A DNA stretch of 64,000 nucleotides, taken from the NCBI RefSeq assembly GCF_030689305.1, contig NZ_JAUYVM010000003.1:186001-250000 (forward strand), given 5' to 3'. Every line of letters starts with the position of its first letter. The stretch's first letter is position 1. The position numbers and the translations under genes are program-made. This DNA comes from Vibrio penaeicida. GTDB taxonomy: Bacteria; Pseudomonadota; Gammaproteobacteria; Enterobacterales; Vibrionaceae. The notes beneath the pieces were generated by a model, which was not told where the DNA came from, did no database searches, and saw only the letters and a list, made by a program, of their open reading frames with translations. Below, piece after piece: positions 54,122 through 63,524 of the stretch.

Positions 54122-54531
54122 CTATTTTGGTCGCTTTGAACCTGCCCAAGGTTCCTTGTTTTTGGGACCTGGGAATCTCTCAACCAATCTTCTTTCTTTA
54201 TCTAGCATTTGATCTCTAGGTCCTCTACGATACTCTTTAATCCTTCCTCCGGCTAACTCTTTAGATGAATATCTAGTGGAGGTATCTTGTGAAATCCCCC
54301 ATTTTTCAAAGTTACCATCCGCATCGAATTTTCCGTACAAAGTTGCCTCTGTATCAGGAGTTCTTGTGTTGCAGTGAGAAGAGTTAGATGCGGTTTTTTT
54401 CGGACCACCATCATACGCATATGTACCATCAGCATTTCTTAGTCGACCATCTGCTGACCTTTTTGTTCCTGGACAGCCTGCCAACCCCAGCGGATCCACC
54501 CAGTCCATCGGATTGTGCACGTACGCTTAGT
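54122..54531 (-). pseudogene. Displaced rhs tip with URI/GIY-YIG-like nuclease
   Basis: Only the last core residues (VHNPMDWVDPLGL) remain before a tip of about 118 residues: ATLYGKFDADGNFEKWGISQ, RYSSKELAGGRIKEYRRGPR, DKERRLVERFPGPKNKEPWAG. This order fits the Tox-URI2 family (a GIY-YIG-like fold). The 5' side is cut within the core at about 54528 by the left end of transposon copy 3. Confidence 0.8.
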
Positions 54532-54533
54532 GT

Positions 54534-55826
54534 AAAACAAGGACAGCCACATTAAGAAAAACCGACTTCTATCAATTACACAGCTATGATTGAACTGCCA
54601 CAAATTCGAATATGAGTTCTGTTCTCTTCAACGCAATAAGAATAATGTGACCAAAGCGCGCTCTCAATTAATCAGCCTTGATGCCACTCCTTATTACCAC
54701 TGCGTTTCTCGCTGTGTTCGCCGTTCATTCCTTTGTGGGTATGATTCAGATAGAGAACAGTGCTATGAACATCGGCGGGGTTGGATTGAAGAACGGCTAC
54801 TTCAGCTTTCCCAAGTATTCTGTATTGATGTCTGTGCCTACGCCATAATGAGCAACCACTACCATTTGGTTCTTCATATCAACATTGAACGCGAAAAATC
54901 CCTTTCAGACCAAGAGATATGTGACCGATGGTTAAGTTTTCACACGCCACCCTTGTTGATTCAAAAGTGGCTGAAAAAAGACGCTTTATCAGAAGCAGAA
55001 GAAGTCAAAATCCAAGAGATTATTGATACGTGGCGAGAGCGTTTAACCAGCATCAGTTGGTTTATGCGCTTACTGAATCAATTCATTGCCACTGAGGGCA
55101 ACAAAGAGGATGGCTGTACAGGGCATTTCTGGGAGGGGCGATTCAAAAGCCAAGCGTTATTGGATGAACAAGCCCTTGCGGCAGCGATGGCTTACGTCGA
55201 TTTGAACCCAGTTCGAGCCAACATGGCGGATACCCCTGAAGCATCGGAATACACCTCTGTAAAAGCGCGTTTCAAGCACTGAAAGAACATAAAACAACGG
55301 CACCTTGCTTACACCCGTTTGTGGGGTATCCGAGAAAAAATATTCCTTCTGGTATCCCTTTTCGGCTCATGGATTACCTAGAGCTGGTTGAATGGACTGG
55401 AAGGCAAATTCGTGAAGACAAACGTGGCTCTATTCACTCGTCCCTTCCTTCCATTCTAAATCGTTTGGGCATTGACCAAACGACTTGGATGAACGCTTGC
55501 ACTCAACTGGAAAAAGGCACGGTCGTTGGCTGTGAAACCACCATCAAACACGCGATGCCGAAGTTAAACCGAAAGCGACTATCTGGCTTTCGGTTACCAG
55601 ATAGCTAATATTCCTTTCAAGCTAGACAAAACACCTTAAACTCCTAATCCAATAACCCCATTGGTGGTTTTGCTTACCTAAAATTCAAAAAGATAAGGGA
55701 TATTTGCCACTTTCTAGGCAAATACTTCATGTATTGGACTCAATTTCATCAATACGAGTAGCGCTTGGGATAAATGACAAGAGGCACCTCAAGGTTTTTC
55801 AAAAAGTGCATGTCCCCTTATTTTTA
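54534..55826 (+). mobile_element. RAYT-like transposon copy 3
   Basis: The left end AAAACAAGGACAG is at 54534-54546 and the right end ATGTCCCCTTATTTTT at about 55810-55826. It lies between an rhs tip and the immunity gene of the full-length rhs. Its transposase gene is broken by a one-base deletion. Confidence 0.7.
54647..55608 (+). pseudogene. Y1 transposase, frameshifted
   Basis: Starting from GTG at 54647 (the ATG context of copy 1 is deleted), the protein matches copy 1 including HYH and Tyr in AYVDLNPVRAN. Near 55270 one A is missing (GCGTTTC against GCGTATTC in copy 1), shifting the frame. The C-terminal third (VGYPRKNIPSGIPF to GFRLPDS) continues in a second frame. It is probably inactive. 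Confidence 0.85.
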
Positions 55827-55849
55827 CATACGTCAAACTCTTAAGCCAA

Positions 55850-56072
55850 TAGCCACTTTGGCGGCTTTGCATCCCTAAAAATCAAAAAGATAAGAGATAT
55901 TTGCTAAATTTTCGGCAAATATCCCATATAGTGAGCTCAATTTCGACGATATGAGTTGCGCTTGGTACAAGCGACAAGAGGCAACTTGAGATTTTTCTTA
56001 AGGTGTGTGTCCCTTTAATTTTTTCTCTCCCTTAATTCATCAAGATTTTTCAAAAAGCGCCTGTCCCCTTTA
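55850..56072 (-). repeat. Solo right-end repeats between transposon copy 3 and the immunity gene
   Basis: A diverged full copy (about 55850-56022) ends GGTGTGTGTCCCTTTAATTT, and a partial one (56040-56072) ends CAAAAAGCGCCTGTCCCC. Both match the blocks that follow the transposase genes, but no transposase is attached. Confidence 0.65.
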
Positions 56073-56107
56073 TACTATTTAAGCAACAAAGCCGTTACGT
56101 TCATAAA

Positions 56108-56710
56108 TCATGCTGACTGCACAAAAAACAAACCAGCATCTGATGAATTTGAGATATCTCTTTTAATAAACAAATATCCATTCGCATCCGACAAATAGAA
56201 AGCTTCACCATTTTTCACAGGAATATCATTTGAATAAAACTGAGCCACAAAATAGTATTCATCCAATAGTTTTTCAAAACCTATCAAACCATTAGGTATA
56301 TTATCAGAAATAAATGAAAATGCGGGAAAGGCATCTTTAGGAAGGTCAACACTATTAACTTCAGCATCAATTCCATTGGATAGCGAAAATTCATCACTAT
56401 TAGAAGCTATCACTTTAGTGAAACCACTCTTTATATAATTAAGTTCATCTTCCCCGCCAAAGAAAGAAATATCATCCAAAAAATAATCATTATCTGAGTA
56501 TGTTGATAATATCGAAAATACCCTCCCTTTAGGGAATAATTCTTTAGAAAGAGTTTCATTAATTTTGTCACCATCAATAGATGCGATTAATAACAACTCA
56601 TCTCCTGCTGGATTATGAAACTTACCCATCGAATCTGGGAGATCTCCCCCAAACATAACACCAGTATACTCAGAAGACTCATTACTGGTTACTTTATGCA
56701 CAACACTCAT
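56108..56710 (-). CDS. Immunity protein of the full-length Rhs effector (DUF1963-like)
   Basis: The ATG at 56710 follows AAAGGA, 11 bp past the rhs stop, giving 200 residues (MSVVHKVTSNESSEYTGVMFGG). GVMFGGDLPDSMGKF and GEAFYLSDANGYLFIKRD recall the DUF1963 fold, as in the immunity protein at 48874-49542. An upstream Met at 56716 is also possible. Confidence 0.65.
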   Translation of the reverse strand: MSVVHKVTSNESSEYTGVMFGGDLPDSMGKFHNPAGDELLLIASIDGDKINETLSKELFPKGRVFSILSTYSDNDYFLDDISFFGGEDELNYIKSGFTKVIASNSDEFSLSNGIDAEVNSVDLPKDAFPAFSFISDNIPNGLIGFEKLLDEYYFVAQFYSNDIPVKNGEAFYLSDANGYLFIKRDISNSSDAGLFFVQSA

Positions 56711-56720
56711 GTTCATCCTT

Positions 56721-59700
56721 TTATTTACAAGATTTACTAATTTGTTCATAAAACTCTTCAGAGTTTTTCCTAAGTTGAGAAACTGACTCTTCAGGGACGC
56801 CAGCTCTACGCATAGCCTCACTTGTAATATCTAACTCTTCCGCAATCGTAGATTTAAATTGGTTTTTCCCTAATCCATGCTCTCCCCTAACAATGTTTTC
56901 ATGGTAATGGACACCACCTATACCACGACTATCCTTCCTAGGCCCTCTAGTATGGTGATCTAAATCAAGTGCAATTGATGGGTTTCCACCTAAACGAGAA
57001 TCTCCAGCCAAGCCCTGCTGTTTCAAAAATTCGTGTCTAATTAACTCGTGAGCCTGTAATCCATCACCTACATGAGCACCACCATTCAAACCACTATAAG
57101 TCCCTAAGTCGAATAAAGATGCCAACCCCAACGGATCCACCCAGTCCATCGGATTGTGCACGTACGCTTGTGGTCTTAAACCACCAGCAAAACCGATGGG
57201 GTCTGAGCTTAAATACTGCCCACTGTCTGTATCGTAGTAGCGGTGTCGGTTGTAGTAAAGCCCTGTTTCCCGGTCGTAAATCTGCCCTTGGTAACGCAAG
57301 TCACATTCAATCGGGTCGTTAGCCACATCGCTGGCGTATTTCTTTAATAAGCCTTGCTGGTGTTGCTGTTTATAGCCGCCCCAAATTTCATGCTGCCCCC
57401 GCCAGATGATGTCGCCTTGTTCGCTGCACAGCTCACGCGGCGTACCAGCGTGATCGGTCACCACATAGCTGAGCGCCGAGGTGCCAAGCACGTTATCCGT
57501 ATTGATTTGCGCCAGAGGTCGGAAACTGTCAGGTTCATACACCCATTCGATGGTGCTGAGCGCTGTGCCATCCGCACACACTTTCTGCTGCTGAATCAGG
57601 TTGTCGCCGTCCCACAAGTAATGCAGGTTAGCTTTTTTGGTTTGGCTTTGCTCGCACTCTTTTGCGATACGCCTTCCAAAAGGATCATAACGGTAACGCC
57701 AACGTTCTTGGTTGGGTAGTTCGACTTTAATTAACTGATCAAAGGCATTCCAGATGAATTTGGTGCTTTTCGCTCTGTAACCATTCTGCTGCTCGATTTT
57801 CTCTATAACCCGACCGCATTCATCGTAGCGATAGGTGTAGGGACCTTTTTTCTCAACCCTGCCCGCACGGTCGTATTGATGCGTGTTCTTCTCTTCGCGC
57901 TTTTGGGCGAGGTCAATCACGTTGTCGGCTAACGGTAGAGTGCTTTGCTGGTTGAGGTTGAGCTCGCTGTCGTAGCCGAAAAGCTGAACCTGAGTCGCCT
58001 TATCTTTCCAGGATTTGGTTTGCCGCACTTCGCTGATTTGTCCATTCGAATTCAAGCGAAGGTCGGTTTTACCGAAATAAGACTCATCAATGCCCACTAG
58101 ACGGTCTAGGGCGTCGTATTGATACTTACGCAGTAAATATCGGTCTCTAGGCTGCGCGGTAAGGTCGGCGGTTTGCTCGTTCAAAAAGCCTAGCTGCTGG
58201 TGTTCCAGTAAGCCCGTTTTTCCCCACTGATGGTGTAGCCTGAATCCGTTCTGGTTGTCCCTTAAGGTTTCAAAGCCCGCATTGTTGTGGCTGAAATTCA
58301 GAGGTTGATGGCTGCCAATGCCCAATTGTTGGAGTTGTCCTTTTTGCCATAGCAACTCTAACGGTGTGTTTGCCCCTTCTAACGATTGGCGAATGCCCGC
58401 ACTGTCGTAGCGGTGTGTCAGGGTTTGTCCATTCAACGTTTCTTTAATGACCTGTCCGGAAGCGTTGTATTCAAACCCAACCCAAGCGTCGCCATTCTCT
58501 GCGCTAAGAAGGCGAGAAGCCTCATCGTACTCAAACCATGTTTTACTGGTGGCATTGCCTTCGTGGTCGAGCGTTTGTATCTCGGCAAGCTGACCGCCTT
58601 CGTTGTAGTCGTATTGCAACACATGGTCATTGGGTTTGGTTTGAGACACAATTCGACTGGCGGCATCGTAGCCGAAATGGTGTTTACGCCCGTCGTAGTG
58701 ACGCTCGGTTTTCACTCGCCCTAAGGCATCAAACTCGTATCGCCATTGGTGTCCCTTACTGTTGGTCACACCCGCGAATTCGGTTTCCACGTTGTAATGG
58801 TAGTGGGTAGTAGCACCCAGTGGGTCAGTGGCAGACGCCAATTTATCGAATGCGCCATAGTCATAGCGAGAGACATTGCCAAGGGCATCAGTAATGGCGG
58901 TGATGTTGCCTTCAATGTCGTATTCGAATTGGGTTTTCGACCCGTCTTCATACTCTACTTGGTAAGGAGATAGGCTGTTGCCTTTGTAGTACCAGCGTCG
59001 GGTAAGTTGCTCATCACTGGTGCGTTTTACCAACCGACATTGTTTGTCGTAGTAAAAGGTAAATCCAACGCTGTTGTCGGGGGATACGCGTTCCAGCATC
59101 CCCTGAGGGTTATAGCCATAGCGTGTTTCTGAACCATCGGGCAAAGCTGTCAGTGTCCGCTGACCTAGCGCGTTGTATTCATGTCGCCACTCACGGGAAT
59201 CGGGATCTTGTACCGACACCAGAGAGCCTGCCGAGTTATAAGCGTAATGCCACGCACTCGCCAGTGGGTCTGAGTAGCTCAGCAGTTGTCCGTTTTCATC
59301 GTATGAATAGGTATGAACCTGCCCATTAGGCTCGGTGACCTGAGTGACGTTACCCCAGTCGTCGTATTCGTATTCGGTGCGCTGACCTAGTGGGTCGGTG
59401 ACTGCTGTCAGGTTATCAAAATTCCACTCTTGATCGGTTCGGTTACCTTCTGGATCGACAATCGCAATGATGCGGTTTTTATCGTCTTTGAAGTACTGGG
59501 AGATCCCACCAAACGCACTTTTGTGCGACGTGATGTTATTGTCGTCATCGTAGTGGAGTTGCCCTTCCCAATAACCACCTGAACAGCGAGTTTTTGTGGC
59601 GCGTCCTTTTTCGTCGTAGTCGTGTTCTACCCAAGTATTGGAAAGATCATCCCAACGGGTCAGCCAACCTTCATCAGAGTATTGGTAGTCGAAGTTCCGA

Positions 59701-61595
59701 CCTTCACTGGCTCTGACGGAAAGCAATCGACCACGCTTGTCATATTGGTAAGTCGCCAAGGTTTGGATGAAGTGTTTGTCTCGTTCCAATAAATCGAGCT
59801 TCTGGATACGGCGGTTTTGAGTGTGTACCTCAATCAATTTTTGATCCGACAGTACTACCCACTTCAATGTACCCATTTCATACAAGAAATGGGTTTGATT
59901 ACCGTAGCTGTCCGAGATTTTGGTTAAGCGGATTTGATTACCAACTGCATGAGCAAAGTGCAGGCGTTGGCGGTCTTTGTTTTGAAGAACGAATTCCTCA
60001 TTGGTGCGGTAGAGTCGCCACTCAGGCTTGAGCTCAGATTGGGTTGGCTTCTCGTCTGTCGGTGTTGGGAAAATACCTACGCTGTAGTCTTGGTCAACAA
60101 AGGTAATAATCCCTTCTTCAAGGGTGAGGGAGGTGTCCCAAACGCTTCGCCACGCAGAGCCGAGTAACCCGACTTCCATACGCCCAACCGAGTGATAGTA
60201 ACGGCTGTGCGTGATGGGTAAAAAGCCGGGTAGGGCAAAGTCGTCCCTTTGTTCAATGACCTTACCTGTCGCGGTACTGATTGGATCATCGACGCAAGGT
60301 CCATCCGAGTTACAACTTTGTTTGTCGTTGGCATCACTGCTTTTATCGCTGTTACCTTGTCCGTTGTTACCGTCTCGGTTCGCCCCCGCATTGGTGTTTT
60401 CTGCTTTGTTCGCCGACCCTTTCTTCTTCGCCGTACCTGTCACGCGCGTCACGACTTTCCCAATGAACTCCTTCACTTTATTGGTAAGCCAGGAAACCAT
60501 GTCAGCTACTTTTTCCGACAGTTTTCTCATGGCATCAATCATGCCTTGAAAGGCGTCTTTCATTAGCCTGATGATCCACGATGCCCCGTCTTTGAGAGCT
60601 TGAACAAGACCTGCGATGATTTTGTCGATCAAATCGACCGCTTTTTTGCCGTATTCCTGCAACTTAGACCCAAAATTAGAGAGGTACTTAACCACGTTTC
60701 CGTTCGACAAACTTCGAATGGTTTTAATGGCAAGTTGAATAGCAGCTGAATCGGATTTACGCAGCGCATCAATCACTGCATTACCGGTTTTTTTGACAGC
60801 ATCCCCTAAACCTGGAACAAAGCCGATACCAATTAATGCGCCAGAAGCCCAGTGCCAAGTATCAAGATCGTTGCCTTCGTAGGTTTTCCAACCCCAATCA
60901 CCGAGGTCGTACAGATCCATCGCCTGCCCAACCACGGGAACAAAACCAAGTGCTATTTGGCAAAACAGCAAGATGGTAGAGTTGTCCTGAGACTGACCAG
61001 CAACCTCTGCCGCTAGGCTGGTATGAATGTTCTGAACGGCAACGCGAAGATCTTTAGGTCCTTTGTTTATTTTCTCATTCAACGCCCAAAAACGTTTGTA
61101 TGCCGGGTCGTATTTATCTTCCACACTCCAAGTGCCGAACCACCCTTCGTCGTCAATATCAATGAAGGCATCAGAGCTGTCATCTTTGTCGTAGGTTAGG
61201 ATTTTTTCTCGGCTCAGAATGCTGTAAAGCGAGAAGTATTCTCCCGCAATAGCGGCATGAATAGGGTTATGTTGAAGAGAAGGGTTATTAGCGATCGCTT
61301 CCTCAGGGCTGAATTCATCACTGCCTTCATCAAGCAATAACTCAAATCCACCACAGCCCATATTTTCGATCTTGCAAAGCCCTTTATCGTCCGTGTTACC
61401 CTCGATCTCGGTACCGTTGCTATCCTTCAATATAAAGGGGGCATTAGGAACCGGCTTTTCGTCGTCGTAGTGATAGCGAATGAACACCTCACAGCCACAC
61501 TCAACACAACCGCCAGAAAGCACATTGTCGGTCGAGAAATTCTGCTCGGCAGCTTCTGCGCTGCTCATAAGCTGTGTTTTTCTGTCCTGACTCAT
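56721..61595 (-). CDS. Full-length Rhs-family T6SS effector with C-terminal toxin tip
   Basis: This 1624-residue protein has a Cys-containing N-terminal domain (1 to about 100) and hydrophobic stretches near 205-275 (GFVPVVGQAMDLYDLGDWG, GALIGIGFVPGLGDAV). Next come a helical segment, a DUF6531 start (DDPISTATGKVIEQRDDFALPG), many YD repeats forming the shell (about 560-1440) and the core end NPMDWVDPLGL near 1490. The unique 133-residue tip has LDLDHHTRGP and GGVHYHENIVRGEHG, suggesting a His-metal nuclease, but I do not recognise its family. There is no PAAR domain. The start overlaps the DUF4123 stop (ATGA) after AAGGAG. Confidence 0.92.
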   Translation of the reverse strand: MSQDRKTQLMSSAEAAEQNFSTDNVLSGGCVECGCEVFIRYHYDDEKPVPNAPFILKDSNGTEIEGNTDDKGLCKIENMGCGGFELLLDEGSDEFSPEEAIANNPSLQHNPIHAAIAGEYFSLYSILSREKILTYDKDDSSDAFIDIDDEGWFGTWSVEDKYDPAYKRFWALNEKINKGPKDLRVAVQNIHTSLAAEVAGQSQDNSTILLFCQIALGFVPVVGQAMDLYDLGDWGWKTYEGNDLDTWHWASGALIGIGFVPGLGDAVKKTGNAVIDALRKSDSAAIQLAIKTIRSLSNGNVVKYLSNFGSKLQEYGKKAVDLIDKIIAGLVQALKDGASWIIRLMKDAFQGMIDAMRKLSEKVADMVSWLTNKVKEFIGKVVTRVTGTAKKKGSANKAENTNAGANRDGNNGQGNSDKSSDANDKQSCNSDGPCVDDPISTATGKVIEQRDDFALPGFLPITHSRYYHSVGRMEVGLLGSAWRSVWDTSLTLEEGIITFVDQDYSVGIFPTPTDEKPTQSELKPEWRLYRTNEEFVLQNKDRQRLHFAHAVGNQIRLTKISDSYGNQTHFLYEMGTLKWVVLSDQKLIEVHTQNRRIQKLDLLERDKHFIQTLATYQYDKRGRLLSVRASEGRNFDYQYSDEGWLTRWDDLSNTWVEHDYDEKGRATKTRCSGGYWEGQLHYDDDNNITSHKSAFGGISQYFKDDKNRIIAIVDPEGNRTDQEWNFDNLTAVTDPLGQRTEYEYDDWGNVTQVTEPNGQVHTYSYDENGQLLSYSDPLASAWHYAYNSAGSLVSVQDPDSREWRHEYNALGQRTLTALPDGSETRYGYNPQGMLERVSPDNSVGFTFYYDKQCRLVKRTSDEQLTRRWYYKGNSLSPYQVEYEDGSKTQFEYDIEGNITAITDALGNVSRYDYGAFDKLASATDPLGATTHYHYNVETEFAGVTNSKGHQWRYEFDALGRVKTERHYDGRKHHFGYDAASRIVSQTKPNDHVLQYDYNEGGQLAEIQTLDHEGNATSKTWFEYDEASRLLSAENGDAWVGFEYNASGQVIKETLNGQTLTHRYDSAGIRQSLEGANTPLELLWQKGQLQQLGIGSHQPLNFSHNNAGFETLRDNQNGFRLHHQWGKTGLLEHQQLGFLNEQTADLTAQPRDRYLLRKYQYDALDRLVGIDESYFGKTDLRLNSNGQISEVRQTKSWKDKATQVQLFGYDSELNLNQQSTLPLADNVIDLAQKREEKNTHQYDRAGRVEKKGPYTYRYDECGRVIEKIEQQNGYRAKSTKFIWNAFDQLIKVELPNQERWRYRYDPFGRRIAKECEQSQTKKANLHYLWDGDNLIQQQKVCADGTALSTIEWVYEPDSFRPLAQINTDNVLGTSALSYVVTDHAGTPRELCSEQGDIIWRGQHEIWGGYKQQHQQGLLKKYASDVANDPIECDLRYQGQIYDRETGLYYNRHRYYDTDSGQYLSSDPIGFAGGLRPQAYVHNPMDWVDPLGLASLFDLGTYSGLNGGAHVGDGLQAHELIRHEFLKQQGLAGDSRLGGNPSIALDLDHHTRGPRKDSRGIGGVHYHENIVRGEHGLGKNQFKSTIAEELDITSEAMRRAGVPEESVSQLRKNSEEFYEQISKSCK

Positions 61596-62530
61596 CCTTT
61601 TGGCTCCTTATCCAATTCTTCTATCGCTCGTTGATACAGCATGTCCATGCGAGAATGAGTACCAATCGCCGCAGGTTTCTTGAGTTGTTGCTTTGCCCAA
61701 GGGGTGTCGACAAAGTCTTCACGGAAGACGGTGGCTAAGCTCAAATATCGGATGACATCTTTTTCCGTCGTGAATTTAAGTTGATTTGCAGTATCGATAT
61801 TGCGCAGTAAAAAACTGGTGAGTTCTTCGTCACTCCAGTCCTTCACTTCACTGTGATGTTTCTTTAAATGATCAGCGTACTTCTTATGCTGGTGACGGTT
61901 CGCAAAAGCTCGCAGTGCTGAATTCTGGGTTTCACTAATAAGCTGCGGTGAGCGGTGCGCTAGTCTTTCTTTCTGCCTTTCTTTCAAGGTAATCTGCTGG
62001 ACTTCTTCTTGATCTTTGTGCCAATACGCAAAGGTTTTAATTGGACCAAATAGGGAAGTAAGCTCGACCCCGTTACTGGCGCTGAATAAGACCTGTAATA
62101 CATCCCAATCGGATAGGCGCAAAAGCATAGCACCCTGATCGTTATTCTCTTTTGGTGGTTCAATAAACGTCCATTCACGTAGATGATTTAAGAGGTAAAA
62201 TTGCGGGTTCTCATGTTTTGCGATCTCTTCATTCAATGTGAGAATGATCCCCCAGCTTGGTTGAAAAGAGATGGTTTCGACAAAGTCTTTCCAATCTTCA
62301 AGCTTGAGAAGGTAAGGGGAAATTGATGCGTGAACTTTTCCCATCTCTCCCCAATACAGACTGTTTTCCTCGTTTTTAACTTGGCTCTGTTTCAGGGCTT
62401 TGTCGGCTAACGTCCTGACCAATGGGTTGATCACAGATTCAGCCAATACATATACTTGAGAGTCCTGAATACTCTCTTGCCATTCAGCAAGCGGAACTCT
62501 GTCATAGAGTAAATACTGGGAATCAGTCAT
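61592..62530 (-). CDS. DUF4123 protein, T6SS effector adaptor (second copy)
   Basis: The ATG at 62530 overlaps the end of the preceding DUF4123 gene and gives 312 residues (MTDSQYLLYDRVPLAEWQ). LYDRV, WGIILTLNEEIAKHENPQFYLLNHLREWTFIEPP and LLRLSDWDVLQVLF follow the DUF4123 (Tap/TEC) pattern in weaker form. Such adaptors load effectors onto VgrG. It is directly coupled to rhs, so it probably handles this Rhs protein. Confidence 0.75.
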   Translation of the reverse strand: MTDSQYLLYDRVPLAEWQESIQDSQVYVLAESVINPLVRTLADKALKQSQVKNEENSLYWGEMGKVHASISPYLLKLEDWKDFVETISFQPSWGIILTLNEEIAKHENPQFYLLNHLREWTFIEPPKENNDQGAMLLRLSDWDVLQVLFSASNGVELTSLFGPIKTFAYWHKDQEEVQQITLKERQKERLAHRSPQLISETQNSALRAFANRHQHKKYADHLKKHHSEVKDWSDEELTSFLLRNIDTANQLKFTTEKDVIRYLSLATVFREDFVDTPWAKQQLKKPAAIGTHSRMDMLYQRAIEELDKEPKG

Positions 62531-63524
62531 TAAGAAACTCCGCACGACCTTCAATACCTAACCAACCTTCTTGTTTATATTCATGAAGCAAGTCGGGTTC
62601 TCGTTGGAACCGCTCATGAAAAAACTTGATGGCTTCACGTAGCGGGTATTGGCGAAGTAGTATTTGAAAGTCGGAGTGATCATCAAAATGGCTACTTAAA
62701 TAAAACCGATACATAGCGTAGGTTTCATGAGCGAGTTTAGACTCATTGGGGTATTTCTCCGCGGCGATAGCCAACCCTTCCCAGAAGCGTGCTTTGACAT
62801 TCACATAGGGCAACAGCCATCCGTATTGCGGTGCAAGATCTTCATGCAGCTTGCAAGCTAACGCATTCACGCGCTTTTCATAAAATAGGGCATCATATTG
62901 AGCTTGAGAGAGTATTAGCTTTGTGAAATTTTGTTGCGACTCTATCTGTTGTTCGTTTAACCAAGCTTGATCGGATATTTTGATCAGTGCCTGATTTTTT
63001 TCTGGAGTATGTGGGCCATATAAAGCATTGTGCTGACCACAAAAAGCCGACTGCTGATGTGCAGTAAAGACTCGCCACAACTTTTGGAGCACTGAAAAGT
63101 CGTAGAAACGTAAGATAGCCTGATCCCCATTCGGGTAAATACAGGTTAGCCACTTCACCCAGTGTGCCTGGATATCGCGCAGTGAACCCGGATAAACGCC
63201 AACCAAGCCAAAGCGAAGAAACGCGTCGCCTTGCTCGAGCAGCCAGTGGAAAAGTGTTTCACCCGGATTGCCATTTTCAATTTCGATGAGTAATGGTGAA
63301 AACTCAAGAAGCTGGTGGTATTCCGTATCTCGGTATAGGGGAATAGAGCGAGCATCATGACGACCAGAAAATGCGCCCCAAAACTCTTCCAAATTTGGAA
63401 ATAACTGTTTGTCGACCAGCAGATACAAAGTGTCCGATGTATCCGACATTACCTCGAATAGCGAGAGGGCCTCAGCGTTCATTTCGACTTCAGCACCCTT
63501 TTCATTGTGGGGAGATTGTGGCAT
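62523..63524 (-). CDS. DUF4123 protein, T6SS effector adaptor (first copy)
   Basis: This protein has about 333 residues. LYLLVDKQLFPNLEEFW, LLEFSPLLIEIENGNPGETLFHWLLEQ and WGAFSGRHDARSIPLYRD lead to ILRFYDFSVLQKLW, a strong DUF4123 match. The start overlaps the upstream stop (TGATG). Two DUF4123 genes in a row before one rhs is unusual and may mean that each binds a different partner. Confidence 0.85.
   Translation of the reverse strand: MPQSPHNEKGAEVEMNAEALSLFEVMSDTSDTLYLLVDKQLFPNLEEFWGAFSGRHDARSIPLYRDTEYHQLLEFSPLLIEIENGNPGETLFHWLLEQGDAFLRFGLVGVYPGSLRDIQAHWVKWLTCIYPNGDQAILRFYDFSVLQKLWRVFTAHQQSAFCGQHNALYGPHTPEKNQALIKISDQAWLNEQQIESQQNFTKLILSQAQYDALFYEKRVNALACKLHEDLAPQYGWLLPYVNVKARFWEGLAIAAEKYPNESKLAHETYAMYRFYLSSHFDDHSDFQILLRQYPLREAIKFFHERFQREPDLLHEYKQEGWLGIEGRAEFLND

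Noticed and set aside
42566..56072. Integron cassette array
   Set aside because: Genes are small and repeat-separated, but the repeats lack attC features (no GTTRRRY core site, no integrase gene), and a Y1 transposase accounts for them.
57119..60566. Several plus-strand frames of 60-120 codons inside rhs
   Set aside because: They mirror the repetitive YD-repeat coding strand and recur with the same sequence in the displaced fragments. They are shadows.
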